A DNA stretch of 64,000 bases from Trichoplax sp. H2 (GCA_003344405.1 NOWV01000203.1:62001-126000); one strand, 5' to 3'. Positions 36,436-50,778 are shown, counted from the first letter of the stretch. Translations and numbers: made by a program. Notes: generated from the letters alone by a model not told the origin.

Positions 36436-37359
36436 ACAAATATATTCAGAGGCTTACGAATATGGCAAAATTTCATTACGCCTATCGATATCTATCCTGA
36501 TTTGATCGTCACAATACTCTTATACAGTTAATAGCACACGTACTCACGAGTTTCTCGAAAATTGTAGACACTATAAATGGTATACAGTACACTGTAATTG
36601 ATAGTTAAATGTCGATGTATCAGAGATTCTTTCCTATTATTATCGCATACACATCTCTAAGCGAAATGCTTTATGTATATTTGAAACAGCCAAAGTGAAA
36701 TTTTTAATTTTGATCCAATGCATTTTGTGTCATTAATAATTATAAATCATTAATCACACTTGACTACTTTAGGGTTTAAAGTCAGTCCACCATTCATTCG
36801 AGCTAAGTTATCTAAAACGGCCGTATTACACACGCAGTTGTACATATTTATTTGAGATTTTACTCGATCTAGGTATTTTAATCAAGCTTCTAAAATACAT
36901 TATTATTAAAGAGGTCAAGTAGCAAAGAAAATCAAGGCATTAGAACCTTATATTATAACGCACAGAATAGCTGAAGACTTACTATACAACTCAAAAGAGT
37001 ATCACGATTTACAGTGGTTCTATGCCATATATATTACACTTGAATTTTTGTAAGAGTACGATACATTCTATCGGTAATAACTAATGTAATCCCTGCAATA
37101 AATACATATTTTGCACAATATTTTGGTATTGAAAAATCTATGGGTATTTCATTACCTTACACCAACTATGTAATCTAAGTATTGTAATTAGTAAATATAC
37201 AATTTTAACTTAAGAAAACGGCTTCTACTGCGCAGTTTTCAATAATGAGTATACATGTAAAATCAAAGTAATAAATTTATATATGATCTTGAAATAAATA
37301 ATTATAGTCATATATCGTATATATGTTAAGAGTAATCTTAATAATATTGCGGAAGAATA
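36436..37359. other. Intergenic, nothing recognised
   Basis: AT-rich spacer downstream of MCMBP. No exon was recognised. Confidence 0.4.
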
Positions 37360-40300
37360 CTACTGAGAAGGAGAACGAGCTTTTCGATGCCTTTCCAATG
37401 ACTTCACCCTATTCCATAGCTCAGGAGTTAATAAGGTTTGCCCAAAACTCAGGGTAAGTAGCCTATAACAGGTACATATAAGAACGTAAGTCAAGGTAAG
37501 GTTTATGATGAATGCATTGCCTACTGAAGTAATAACCTGGCCATGGTTAACATTAAGTGAAAGTCATCAGCTGTCATAGCTTTATCGTCCAGCTTCCTCG
37601 AATTCACAAAGTCTTCCTGAAGTGCCTGTAAAACATTCCTCATACAAGATTACAATCATTGTCTAAACATAGCATATAAGTAGCTGCCATTACCTGCTGC
37701 ATTTCATTCGTTACTGTGTAATTTAGAGATCGAGTGACAGCAAGATAGGTTCGAAAATCTTGAAGAAACGAAAATGGAATCTCACGAATTGGATTGCTTT
37801 CGGCTTTTGTGACAGAATTACGTTGTCGTATCGGGATTACGATATCACACTACATACAAGATAGTAATAGTTTTATATTATGAATGACATTGGTTAATTA
37901 CTAAATAGCAGATCCATTTCAACGAACATAGAGTTCCTTACCGGTAAAATCGATTTTCCCTCCGATAGAACCAAGACCGTCTTTAGCAACGAAAACGAGT
38001 ACATTATATATAAACCAGGACAAAACATACACATGCATGCGCTTATAATATTCAATCACTATCAAACAATCAAATAGCTCACCAAATCACAAAGAAATTC
38101 AGTTTGATGATAGCTGAAATCATAATCAACTTTTTGCCACCGGACGACATTACTTAGAGCTGTTAGGTTCTTTACTCCTAATGTTATTATACGAAAATTA
38201 GAGAAATTTGTAACTAAAAACTACGACAAGAATTTATATCTTACAGTAACCTACCATTGGGATCTAATTGTCCTGGCTCTAACACAGTTTCATCCAATAT
38301 TAAATGGGTTCCTTTAATATTTGCAAAGTTAATTAATATCAATTATTATAATTGCTACATAGGTACACAAACTTTAACGATGTTTTGCTGTTTTATGTTA
38401 CCAGCGGTTAACTGTAAGATGCCAGATTGTAATCGATTAGCATTGTAATCCTTTTTAGGGGAGAGTAGCAGTGAATTCATACCGGAAAGGGTCATTGATA
38501 AAAAGTAGCTCTAGAAAAATAATTGGTAACAAACAGTAAGTTGTAACCCTTATACAGCAACGGCTGGCATAGCAACATTATCTCTTATTAGCAAATGTAC
38601 GCACAGTACCAACCTTAGGCACTAATGCCTCAATAGATTCATATAATTGATGTGTAATAGTCCCTCCAACAGGACAACCAGCCAAATTAACGGAAAACTT
38701 GCCAACAGGAACAACATCGTGCCTGTAGTTACTAACAACAGATTTATGAATCAAATATTGAGTCAAGACACATACGAATTTAGTTAGACATCATTAAATT
38801 TCAAAGGATATAGTGACTCCGATATACTTACACTTTCGATAGTAGGTTTAGTAGCGTATATTCAGCTGCTAGTGCATCTCCACCAATACAATCCGTAAGT
38901 GTTGATATCAACTGAGATCGAATTAATTCTGGTTTTTCTAAAGTATTGTTGATACCTATAAGAAGAATGAAATTTTCGTATCAGCGCCTTTCGGTGAACG
39001 CGTACAAAAATAACTAAATTAGATCGAGATTGTGTATTACTTATTTCTGATGGACTATCGAATGGCAATATTGGATTTGAATGCGGTAAATGTCTGGCAA
39101 TAATACAATGCAGACGAGGGACTAATGATGGAGCTGGACAGTGTGCTGCAGTTTCCTCAGCACAATCCATATCGATTTCAGGATCGTAAATACCCGAGTC
39201 TCTATAATATTAATAGTTATGGCAATAGCTAGTTATTAACACTTGAAAATAATTTAGTTACAAACAAGTATTTCCTTAAAATTATTGGGGATAACTTAAT
39301 AGCAAATGGACTATAAAAAAACCTTGTTAACCTAGTATTGGATGGTGCTTTCAATGCCGGGTCTACGGATAATATTCCAAAAAACTCAATCATATCATTC
39401 ACTTTGATATTATCCGTATCTTCATAAATCTGTAACACCGTAAGATAAAAGTTGTACCTTACTAATATACTTTCGAAAGGATCCAATATAAACATTTACC
39501 TTGACTATACATGCAGGTCCATTTTCGTTTGGCAGAGGAAAATTTAAATTAGGGAGTATATTATTGGAACTGTTGTCTAATTTATAAAAGAACAAGAAAA
39601 TTATTTTTAATTTACTATAGTTTTATGTCATTGTGTCTTAGCCAACCTTGCTGGGTATTTACAGGCCGTTGCTTTTTCATGCCTAGAAGTCAATGTTATT
39701 AATTAATACATAGCTTTATAACTTATAAATAAATTATCCACAATAGTACCCGCCATATCGGAAGATTCGTCGTCATCACTTTCATCGAACCTTCTTTTGT
39801 TAGAAGTAAATGATGGTTCTGGTACATAGCGAGCATTTGGGCTTGGCACGGACGTAGTCATTCCAGCAAAGATTTGGTCTTGGTTAAGAAATTTGCAGAG
39901 ATTCGATAATTTCATGGTTATCGAGGTAAACTATATTCGCATGCATCATGTACATGAATAACATAGAAAACAGGAAACACGAAAAGTTACATTATTGATA
40001 TACAAAATAGGATATATCTTTTGCCCATTGATTTTCTCCAGGAATTGGAACGCAGTATAACACTTGTCGATCCAGCGTTACGCTACGATCAGATTGTAAA
40101 TTTATTGAAGAATTTTTCTAAAATTCAAGATGTAAGAATCATTCGATATTAAGCTATTATATTGTGATGTAAAATTATATCAATATAAGAAAATTATATA
40201 TACCGGACAGCGAGCAACATCGTAGTATTTTCCACATTTAAGAACCTATAATTGATTAAGTGAAGCAAATGATAAAATAAATAAAAATGCAATAACTATG

Positions 40301-41764
40301 CTACTAGAAATCACAATAAGAGAATTACGTGTATAAGATTTTAAAACTATATAAAAAATTATTTCAATAAGAGATATACGGCATTATCATTTGAAAGTTA
40401 TTAACGCGTTCAATAACATTGGTACGAGAAAACCCTACATAGCTGCGGATTCTTAAAATTATGAATAATGAAATATTGACCTTTGTATTAACTTCTTCGT
40501 TATGAACTTCGTAAACACCTAGGTAGAATTCTCGGTCAAACATATCTTGTACCATACATCTGTATTTTACTAATGAATTGGAAGGCAATCGATGAATAGG
40601 AGTATCATTGAGTGATGGAACCTGAAAGAAGAAATATACAAACGTTCCATTAGCAAGTCTGCACAAAAACAGGCTCAAATACTCTAGTACTGTATCAAGG
40701 CCATAAACTACGCAATGCAATACGTGGATTTTAAGCTGAACGTTCATAATCTAGCAAGAGTACCGTAATAAAATAAATCTAAGCCATCATTTTTAATTTC
40801 GAACTGTACTGCAAGCGTATCCACTTTATAGCAAGACCTACTTAGTCATAGCTATCCATTACTGGTAAATTACTATAATATATTACAAAATCATTTAATG
40901 TTCATGGCTATTCACCCTACAGTAAATCACGTTTAAAGGTCATGTCAATCATTACAGAAATCGAGTACAAAATAAAGTATATACCCATTTGACAGCTTCT
41001 GGACTACAGAGTAGATTACCAAAATGATCGATAATCTTAGATTGGCCATAATCAGTAGATCCATCGGTCAGACTTTTTTCTAGAATCAGAAGAGCAAGAC
41101 ATTGCTGTTACTTGTCAGCGGTGATGATCTATTCATCGATGGTACAAACATTGAGAATATGACCAGTCACGATCACTTTCAATAGCGAGTAGAATCAGTT
41201 AACATAAATGGTAAGCTAACGAATGAATACATAGATAGATAAAAAATACAGAGTATGCGTCCATAAAAAGCAATGCAAAGATTGTATCAATTCTAATTAT
41301 ATAATTATTGCATTCAACGAAATTGTACGATAAATTTTATACAGTTTTATCTAAAGGAAAATTACTACCGCGCAGATTCTAATCATTGGCTAACTTTAAC
41401 CGCATTGAAGTTACAGTTACAAGAACAGCTTTGTTGTATTTTAAGAGGCTTCATTATAGAAATCAAATATCGAATTTAAGCCACAGCATATGCTAATTAG
41501 AGTATTATCAGTTAGTCGCATTGGTTCAACCATTTCAACCTCTCTATGTAACCCATTATCGACTTTAATTTAGTTTGAACAAAATAGATTCAATCGTTGT
41601 ACAGTATGAGGATATCAATTAGTGTCATTTGTACTAGCTGCATTGTAGAGCATTATTTCGGTCTTGCATCAATCAGGATGTCAAAAGTAACACTTACCAA
41701 AAATGGATTCGATGATGGAAAATGGTTGTTTGACCCAATCAGCAGATTCACCAAAAACAGGCAT
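37360..41764 (-). CDS. MCMBP: MCM-binding protein
   Basis: About 19 minus-strand exons. Exons 1-4 are 41698-41764, 40985-41079, 40481-40621 and 40204-40245. Later exons lie near 40007-40125, 39790-39880, 39640-39675, 39500-39583, 39333-39432, 39040-39196, 38833-38950, 38610-38745, 38400-38510, 38264-38310, 38085-38190, 37942-38005, 37690-37850 and 37555-37625, then 37360-37454 with the stop. Recognisable stretches in order: [40 protein letters not shown], an acidic [123 protein letters not shown] and [10 protein letters not shown]. This matches animal MCMBP end to end. The protein binds MCM3-7 in place of MCM2, aids MCM assembly and unloading, and supports sister-chromatid cohesion in the nucleus. 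Inner exon edges beyond the first four are approximate. Confidence 0.93.
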
Positions 41765-43741
41765 GTTGAAATTTTCGATTGAATATATATATATTGACGT
41801 TGTAGTCAGGCAAGGCGAGAGTAATTTCTTGATAATAGTATTTACAGTTGACTAAGGATATATTGATTTGAATGAAGAATCGTGAGAGGAATAATTATTA
41901 ATGGCAATATGATGATAAGATTTAGAACAGTTTAGCGAGATCAAATACTAGATAAAACCTTGATAAAAGTAATGTAATCATCAAACGATCAACTAATGAC
42001 TATTGTATGGTATCATTTTTGCCTATCCATGCTAGAACGGCCAATAACGATGCAACATGCAAACCGACAACATCTAGACTAATCCATTCTCCTACATCGT
42101 CATCGATTCATCACTCTACTATAGCAATCTTATCCAGACTGTAGCAGTTGACATACCCTAGCAGATCTCTATCACGACAGTTGGCTTGAAGGCTAACGTG
42201 GCGACTTGGATCAATTGCCAATTGGTAGTGGTCTTGCAGAATGGGATCAGTAGCTCCAAATTGGTTACCATAGAGCACACAAGTCAAGGGATAGCCAACT
42301 AATCGTGATGGAGTAGAAAGTACTGCCTGATGGCTGGCTAGCGTTCTAAATGATGCGGTCAAGTTTGGCGGGAAATGGAGAGTAACAATGGCCATTCAAA
42401 TCACGTGATCGATTCTTCCACTTGTGTGTGGCTAGGATTTGCTTCAGTCGAGCGCAGACAAAGACTTTTGGCGCGAGGCATTGGACAGAGTGATGGAAAG
42501 CCCTACCAATGAAAGCATGGTTGATCTATGGCTAAAATTAGTATATCTAGAGCGACTATAAATGCTATCATCAATTTCTGCTATTAACTGTCTGCTAAAT
42601 CAACAACCACCATTTCCTCTTCGAATTTAATGAAGAAGGAAATTAAAATTTATGAATCGTTTCTTGTATACAGTAGTACAGTAGTAGAGTAGCTGTTGCA
42701 GTACCGTAGACTATAGTTACTATAGAGATGTTCGAGGCAACTTTCATGGCGATACGTACATGCCGTACAGACAGACAATATCGCATTCCACTTTCTCATC
42801 TGCAGTCCTGCCGTCTGGTCAACCACTGCATGGCCGCCAGCATTTGCTGATTTCATTTTGAGGGAAATTATTATTACTGCGACTTAAGTACTTATTCTAT
42901 TTATTTGCATCTCTCTATCCAATATAGAACTTCAAATGATATAGTTTTCATCTTTAGAATTTTGCAATTATGGGGATATAACTTGTTAAAAGTAACTAAA
43001 TGGCAACAATATACAGTACAATAAATAATAGAAATACTGTAATGTACACTGCACAGTAGTAGTTATTATTAAAATAATTGCATGCAGTACTAGAGTGGCC
43101 TCAAGATGATCGAGAATAATTCTGTTAAACTGACTAAATCAATCTCTTGCTGCATATATGTGAGCTTTTATGGACACGAAAAGAGTTGAAGCAAGTTATC
43201 GATAAAAAAAGAATAGCTTAATGGATGATTAGTTTCAGCCCTTTGAAGATGATATCATTCCTTCACTTACCAATGTCTACTTAATGTAATGGGGTGGTAT
43301 AGTATCGTCAATGCCTTAATTTCAACGATGCTCATTCTTATTTCTAGAAAAACCCTATGGCCTATTGACTGAATTTACTCTTCTTTGCCCAATCTAATCG
43401 AATCGATTCAGAGAACGCAATAAGTCGATTTCATCTAGATTTACTTTCTCTTTGCCTAAATTGGAGAGTAGGGAAACTTCTTTACGGTATACGTACATGA
43501 TTATATATGACTGCATAGTTCGTAGAATTACTTTAGCATCGCACTAGAGTAAATCAAGTGTTGCATAGCGAATGGGCGATAGATGTCGACATTTTTCATC
43601 TGCAATATCACAATGACAGTTTATTATCCACTCTGAATCAGAGAACATTAGTCATTGGTATATAACACAAATTTACACACCAATACCAATATCACCATGA
43701 ACAATCCGAGATACTCATTGATATATATGTTACGGCCATTC
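41765..43741. other. Intergenic upstream of MCMBP
   Basis: Apart from the E2F-like sites, no feature is firm. Short ACAGTAGTACAGTAG-type repeats occur near 42669-42690 and 43010-43060. Confidence 0.4.
42364..42478. promoter_or_regulatory. Candidate E2F sites upstream of MCMBP
   Basis: TTTGGCGGGAAA at 42364-42375 fits the classic E2F consensus, and TTTTGGCGCGAGG lies at about 42466-42478. An E-box CACGTG sits between them (about 42402-42407). They lie 600-715 bases upstream of the MCMBP start codon. E2F control of replication genes is well known; the link here is inferred. A 94-codon minus-strand open frame (42111-42395) overlaps the first site and may belong to a 5' leader. Confidence 0.4.
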
Positions 43742-44325
43742 CTAAGACTGACTTTGTCCTTAAGATTAATCTTTAGGATAAAATCAGTCTTAGAAATAGC
43801 CGTAGCATACTGTATATAGTGAAAGAAAAAATAAGGATATGTTTCATGATTGAAGATAGACAGTATAGAAGTTTTTCTTGGTCGATAGTTTGATTTAATG
43901 GAGTGCAGCAGTAGATGACCAACATCAAAATTATCGACAGCACTAATTCACACATAAAGTCGGTATAGTAAAAGTAGAAGCAATATTCTTATCAAGGTAG
44001 TACAAGGACAGTGTCCTATTTATTCTTGGTGGATAGTTTAAATGAATGGAGTGTAATCGTCGACGAATAATCTCGAAATCTGCTCTGGAAGCAGAAGTAA
44101 TATTGCGTATCAAGATAGAACATGGATTAAGTGTAGTATTCCTTAATCAATAGTTGGAATAAATATGGCGTAGTCGGGTATGACTAACATGAAAAATCTA
44201 TCATGGAATAGGAGTAGTACCGATTGAAAGATGTATATTATGTCATATTGGTAGTCATGGATAGGTTTGCGCTTTCTCAAGTTGATGCAGATAATTTAGG
44301 ATCTGTTTCAACTTGAGAAAACTCG
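43742..44325. repeat. Foldbacks bracketing degenerate tandem repeats
   Basis: At about 43742-43796, arms CTAAGACTGACTTTGTCCTT and its near reverse complement surround a short loop. At about 44274-44321, TTTCTCAAGTTGA is mirrored by TTCAACTTGAGAAA. Between them three imperfect direct repeats of about 120-155 bases share the block CTTGGT.GATAGTTT..AT.AATGGAGTG (near 43877, 44031 and, weaker, 44140). Confidence 0.6.
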
Positions 44326-44846
44326 ACCACTGTGAGGTCGCAAGCCTTCATTTTGATAGATATTTTCCTCTCATTAAATTACTGTAAACGTAAGATTGAT
44401 TTGTACCAATGGAATGGGAAGAATGCTTTCGAAATGATTGTCATTGCATATATTAATGGTATACGTATATTTTACCCAAATTAGGCTTATGGATTCTTGA
44501 TTGACCGTTATAGCATCTGTCGCAAGATTTCAAGCAAAGCAAATGAGCTTAATTAACTATCATCCATGCATTGCAGCGATGATATTTCTATTTTGCCATG
44601 CTAAATCACTGTTGTTTGCGTTTAGCCTGCTGTTACAACAGCAGTGAAGACATGGATAAATTTGTCTATCTTATCGTGATTGCCTTGGATATGACATATA
44701 TAGTCGTTAATTGGATAATCTGACGTTAGTACTGTATTGCTATCGAGATTGGCTAGTGACCGAGTAAATTATTCGGCCAAAAGTATTTATACGTCATCAT
44801 TTCTCTCTATCCAATTCATTTAGGGTCAAAGTTTACTTTATCCACC
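44326..44846. promoter_or_regulatory. Upstream region of the C16orf89-like gene
   Basis: No exon was recognised. The promoter for the gene starting at 44847 should lie here; no clear TATA box could be assigned. Confidence 0.3.
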
Positions 44847-47800
44847 ATGGCTTTCAAGCGCATTTCTTGGTCAGTTGTCATCACCTTGATATTAGGAACT
44901 TGGTTAAAAATTGGTGCGGCAGAAACGGAACCCATTGATAGTAAATTCATTGATGGCATGATTGAAAGTTTGCAAGATGCTCTTGCTTACTATAAGCGAG
45001 ATCTTCCTGATCTAATTGTCGATACTGCCTTTTGCCTATTTCATACCAAAGGTAATTGACAGTTTTACTTCACTAAAGTAGTCCAAGATGGATCAATTTA
45101 ATGACATACCAACAACTGTAGTGAGAAAGAACATTTTTTTCAGCTGTTATTAATTCTTATGGTAGAAATATAATATTTTCCTTAGCTAATGACTTGATCC
45201 TTCAATCATATTTGTTGGTCATTTCGACTTTCTGTTCAGTTTATTTTGATCCCTTGATCCATGATCATCTCATATCTTATTTATTTATTTTTTCTCATTC
45301 CATTGGAGATCAATTATAATTATGAATCTCGATCGATAAATATATCTACTGCCTTTCTTATTACTTGAAATTGTTTTCTATTTTTTTTGGACAATGAAAC
45401 AGAAATGTTAAATGAAAGGATTGCCCATCAGCTATAGTGTATTTCATGGAAAAATTTAGAAATCCCCTTCATTAACTCATCATTGTTGCACTTTTCATAG
45501 CATATACTGTAAAATAACATTCGTCTGCAAATGGTAATATTGATTTAGATATTTTTTTGCAAACAGAGATATTACAGGCGACATTGGATGAAAGTGCTGC
45601 TGGCGAAACTATTTTAAACGACGATCAAGTAGAAAATATACGTGATGCCTTATTTGACACCGACGAAGTTTTACAAGTAACCATTCCCAACATGAACTAT
45701 AGTACAGAAGATATAACTCATTATGCTAAGTTATATTCGATGCCTATGGCAATACCACAAAATATCTACTACCTCAATGGCACTTCCAAAGCGTCATTGA
45801 ATCATTCACATTCTACCGATAATATATCCGATCAATGTGTATGGGAGCTAATAGGCAGTTGGCCTACGTTAGATTCCAATCCTTGCCAAATCTCAGGTAA
45901 AGTAAAATGGACTTGCAGAAACGCTTCGCAATACAGACTAGATGTCTCCGGCATTACTATAATTTTAATTTCAAATACGGCTTTTACTCTAAAGTTAGTG
46001 TACCATTATCGTATAGTATAGAAGATATATAAAAGAGAACGTTATTCTATTCGAATATTTAACCTGTACATTAAAATATTAGGGAGACCGACAGCGACGC
46101 AGTGGGATTATACGCTAGAATAATTTAATTTGAAAAAATGTTGATAATATCACACAGCAGTACGTATTAATCCTGTTGTGCACCGCCGGGTTATGACCAT
46201 ATTAAGTCGAAATTTCTTATCAAAGCTAGAAAAACACTTCTAGGAGATTAACATACCGTAAATACAGTTATTTGCTAACAGTGGAGAGTCATTGTAATAA
46301 AATTGAGAAATAGTATAGTCATTGACCGAAGAAATAACCGCCATATAATAGGTTTTACGCTATTTTCTAGTCTTGAACCATTAGGAAAGGTATCGGAGTA
46401 AATATTCATAATGGTATTCGAAGTAATTTATTATTATTTAAAGTCAGTCTCCTGGGAAATAATATTGTCGTTAGTGAGTTTAATTTGCAATGGAAAAATT
46501 ATAATGAAAGAAATGCTTTTTCGATATTCATTCATGATTATTTCCATCTCGTTATATCACAATATTTGGCTGATAGATAATTGTTGGCGATTTGTAACCC
46601 ACTTAAGCGGCAAGCCATTTTTGATCAATCATCAACTCTTAGCACTTGCAGTAGCTCGCCAGTTTAATTGTCAATCATCATTACAGAAGAAATTTGTTCA
46701 ATTTGGTGGTCTACGAGGTTTACAAAATATGTTGTGTAGTCATGTGCATCGTACAATGCTTCAAATCTTGAAATCGGGTTTCAATCATCATGTGGAGAAA
46801 GATTTATTCTTAGAACAAATTTATGTATGTGGAACACTACATGGTTTCGTTGAATTTTTCCGATTGGAATATATCAAGACCATTATGAGCTGGCAGTTGG
46901 AAAGTGGTTGCTTTACATCTAATCATAGTGACAAAGATGTAACAGATCTCAGGTATGAAGAGACTCATCTACCGTTGTAGTCCTACGCTACCAACTTCAT
47001 GTTGCCATAGGCAATATACTCAATCGAGCATCGTGTACGATGCACAGTCATTCTATGCGATACCCAATTTGCTATGCAAACTATCGAATCGTGAATATTT
47101 TGGCATCGTATACGCTGTGCTGTTAAAATACTTATGAACTATTGCAATTAAAGATACTAACCTATTCGATACGTACATAATTCAAAAGTAACATAAATAG
47201 ACGCAGTTATTGGATATCTACACCTATATATATGTGTTTTTGCGTCATAATTTATATTTCTACATACATGATATATGTTATATGCATCTTTACATGGCTC
47301 AATGAAGTCATTTCAATACTTTATATCTTATAATATATCTGGAAGATCAATATAATGTTCTACCAATGATTTGGGTGAAAATTGAAATAGCTTTGTGATT
47401 CTTAAATTGTTTACCAGTAGAGATCAAAATAGTACTGCTATGATAATAATGCTTATTTAAGTTGTAATAAGTACATGATGATAAAGCTTTAGCCAGCTCG
47501 TTGTATATCACTTTGATACGAATTTTTAATTATTCTCGGTAGCTCGATAAGTGAATTTATCGTATTTACAAGATTAATTTAGTTTCTACATAATTTTTTT
47601 ATTTACAGCAATCCACAGACAGAAGTGAGCATTCTATTGGAAAATCGTCCAGAAACAAAGTTACCGGGTGAATTGAGCAACAGTACTTTGGTTAACACAT
47701 AATCGATTAGAAAGTTAATTAGGACTGGCATATGCTGTGCATTTACAATTCTTTTTATGATTGCCTTACTGTGAATTTGCTGCTTTTATATTCGATTTTA

Positions 47801-48134
47801 ACCATATCTAAGATTTTTTGTTTTATACTACTAATATTTAAATTTTAATATTATTCTAGATGGTTGTTACCAACATATGTCCGCTTTAGCGACAAGCAAT
47901 ATTGCGGCCTACATTAGATGGTCATCGTCGAAATCTCGTCGCGAAGTAAAAACTACACCTACTCCTCACCCTGAATCTAAGTCTTTACCTTTTAGTGTAA
48001 TGATCGCAATCATTAGCGTTGGAGCAGTTATAGCTTGTATCTTAGTAATTGGAATCGGCTACTATGCATATCTAAAGAGTCCAGGGCGAAGTGGTTACTT
48101 AAGGATAAAATTAGAAGATGATAAAATGAAATAA
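44847..48134 (+). CDS. C16orf89/UPF0764-like protein with C-terminal membrane anchor
   Basis: Five exons: 44847-45051, 45567-45896, 46577-46952, 47609-47667, 47860-48134. They sum to 415 codons (414 residues). The protein begins with a signal peptide (hydrophobic core IISW..VVITLILG region, cleavage near AGAAE-type small residues about 25). Family landmarks: CVWELIGSWP...PCQIS, DNCWRFVTHLSGKP..NHQLLALAVARQF, DLFLEQIYVCGTLHGFVEFFRLEYIKTIMSWQ, and DGCYQHMSALATSNIAAYI, aligned with human C16orf89 as I recall it. Human C16orf89 is a secreted thyroid-enriched protein of unknown function. Here an extra C-terminal helix (about residues 372-394, SVMIAIISVGAVIACILVIG) and a short basic tail would make it a type I membrane protein. 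Open frames at 46411 and 46955 run past the true exon edges and should be disregarded. Confidence 0.85.
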
Positions 48135-50778
48135 ATGCATATTAGAATAAAAATTATTTTCAATCTGATATACTAAATTTACACGCGTATAGCTAACACT
48201 GTGTTGTATTTTAAGGTTTAAAATGATCTAAAGTTGATATGTTGATATTTTTTTAATACAGAATTTCGTTGCATAAAATCAATAAACGAAGTCTGTATTA
48301 AGAATGTCAAGAAAATGCTACATTTAATATTTAAACCCACGTTTGCTAACTGTAAATAGTTTTAATGCGAGTAGGTATTTAGGTTCATCGCTTCCTGAAT
48401 TAGTGATCAACTTACCTACTAATACTTAATTTGAAAGCATTTTCTAAGTCTTTTAATTGTTATCTTAACATGTAAAAGTATTCATTTAGCCATTTATTAC
48501 AAGATTAATTAGCTTGGGTCCTTTTATCCCCAGGTATTTAGTAATTAAGTAATTCTTTATAGCCAGAAGACGTGACAGATGAATCTTCATCACCATTCTT
48601 CTCCTTTAGCCCATGACCTTTGCCACGTCGACATCGTAGTACAATTGCTTCAAATCGACTAGTATTCCAAGTGTACAGAGGATCATATGAAAGTACTTTC
48701 AAACATCTTCAACTGCAGTTACTATTTCATATTGTTAATTTCATGCCACTAATAATAACAGAAATTGCTTCAATTATCGGTTTAGGAAGCGTTTCAGTTA
48801 ATTAATAAAGAAGTAAAACTATTATGATCAGGTGCCGAATTTTAGTCATTGCATAGATTATAATTAGTAATATGAGCTAATTTTCTAAAACATGAATCTA
48901 TTAACTTGCGAATTTTATATGCTCATTGGGTGAAGTTAGCGAAAGCTCCTATTTTCTTAAATGTGTTACAGTTCTCCTCTCATTATTTGATTTAATTAAA
49001 ATCGGCGTATCGAAATGTTTTACGTTGATATTATGGACAGCATTTATACCTCAGAATTGATTACCATTAAAAAATCAGCATGATCAAGCCGAAACTTTTT
49101 AGCTGCTTTACTCCATGATTGGACATATGAAATAATACTGTATATACGTATCACGTACGGTGTAATAAATTTGAGCTCGATAGCGAACATCAAAAGCACA
49201 AACAAGAGAGCTTTTTCGATTAAAAAAATTTAATATTTTTTATTCTACAACTTTAGGAGAATTAGAAATAGGAATTCATGTTCACTTACATTGTTATTCA
49301 CTAGTGAATATCATAAATTTCATACAATAAGATAAGCTGAATGTAACTATTTTAGCTGAAAAAAAAATGGAATTTAATCTTTATGATACTTGCTAGGATG
49401 AAATTATTAGACTAATGTTCATGGAAAAAATTCTACGCCTGGTCAAGATATATATCTTATATTAGAATAACGTAAAATTTTATTAATGTGTACATGTCAC
49501 ATCATAGACCACTACGTATTTTTGAGTAGCCCATGATTACATTTATTCTTCAGTAATTATATTTTAATTGTAAAATTATTCGATTACAGCTTTTTTTTTC
49601 CGGTAAAACATACCTGTCCTCGAGCTCAAACATTTGTAAGAGAAATGCATTTTAAAATTTCAGGTGTATATCAGAACTAAAAGTATTAGCTTAGAGTGAA
49701 AAACTCCGACATAATCGATATGTTGTTGTGAAGTAAATAGATTTCTATAAATTATATGATGAGTCAATCTTACAATTCAATTGTGAGTAAATGATAAAGC
49801 ATAAAGTAAAATAAATGATACAAGTATAGTATAGTGTACGAAGTATAGCGAAGAAGGTATCTACCTCTTATATGAATAAAAGAGGTACGGTAACTAATAC
49901 ACAAATCAATTGGAAAGAAAATAGTTGCAAGAATAGCGATAGCAATCTTGCAGTAGATCAGGCAATTTACTAGAAACACTTTGACCCTTTAATAAGGGCT
50001 TTATTTAAAGTTAAGAAATTGTTTCAGAACCACTCTAAACTTAAGAGTGGGCAAGAAAAGAGTAATTAAAGACTGAAATTCATCTTCGATACTTATGAAC
50101 TTTCTAAGATATATTGCTAATCTTATTCAATTTTTAAGTTATAATTATTCAAGTTCTAATCGTATTTTAGCCCTGCCAATCTGGATATTTATCAAAAGAC
50201 TGCGATAAATATCCAGGAATTGGATAACTTTACAACATCTCCTTAAATAATGAGAATTTATAACGTGATCGACTTAAATTATTAGCTTACGAAAGAATAT
50301 GAACTATCAATCACTAGTTATTACCGGAAGTGATCCTAATGAGAAACAAAATTTAATGACAAATTATGTGTTATCTAGCAGTTTTACTTAGTTTCTGGAT
50401 TAAGTAGCAGTAATATTAGTCTGCATGTTATTCAGGAAAATATAGTAAATGACTCTGTATGAGGATTCCACAATCAAGCTGTAATTGGCATTGCTAAACT
50501 AAAAGTAAAAATTATCAAATAAAGAAACAAGGAAGCTAGGATCTTGCTTTCTTTGACTAGTCAATATTTAAAAGCTGTTGTTAGAGAACGCTTTAAATTG
50601 TAGCCTATAAGTGCACTACGAAGTCGGGTAGTTGCTTATTTACAAGAGCCGGCAGTTATAGATAAATTTCGAAATTTTTTTTCTAATTTCATCTCAGTTT
50701 TTAGAGCAATACAAAAAGTAACTTAGCACTAATAGAAAATTTTTTGACGCATTTTCCGACTATCAATTTAGCAGCAAA
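48135..50778. other. Intergenic, nothing recognised
   Basis: About 2.6 kb of AT-rich DNA with many short homopolymer runs. No exon, repeat array or RNA gene was identified. The TPR gene promoter lies at its right end. Confidence 0.4.

Noticed and set aside
42111-42395. 94-codon minus-strand frame upstream of MCMBP
   Set aside because: No motif, no splice link to MCMBP exon 1 that I could show, and no family recognised. Kept only as a possible leader.
46411-46576. ATG-started frame before C16orf89 exon 3
   Set aside because: The acceptor at 46576 gives the correct phase and restores the conserved CQIS-DNC junction. The upstream residues do not fit the family.
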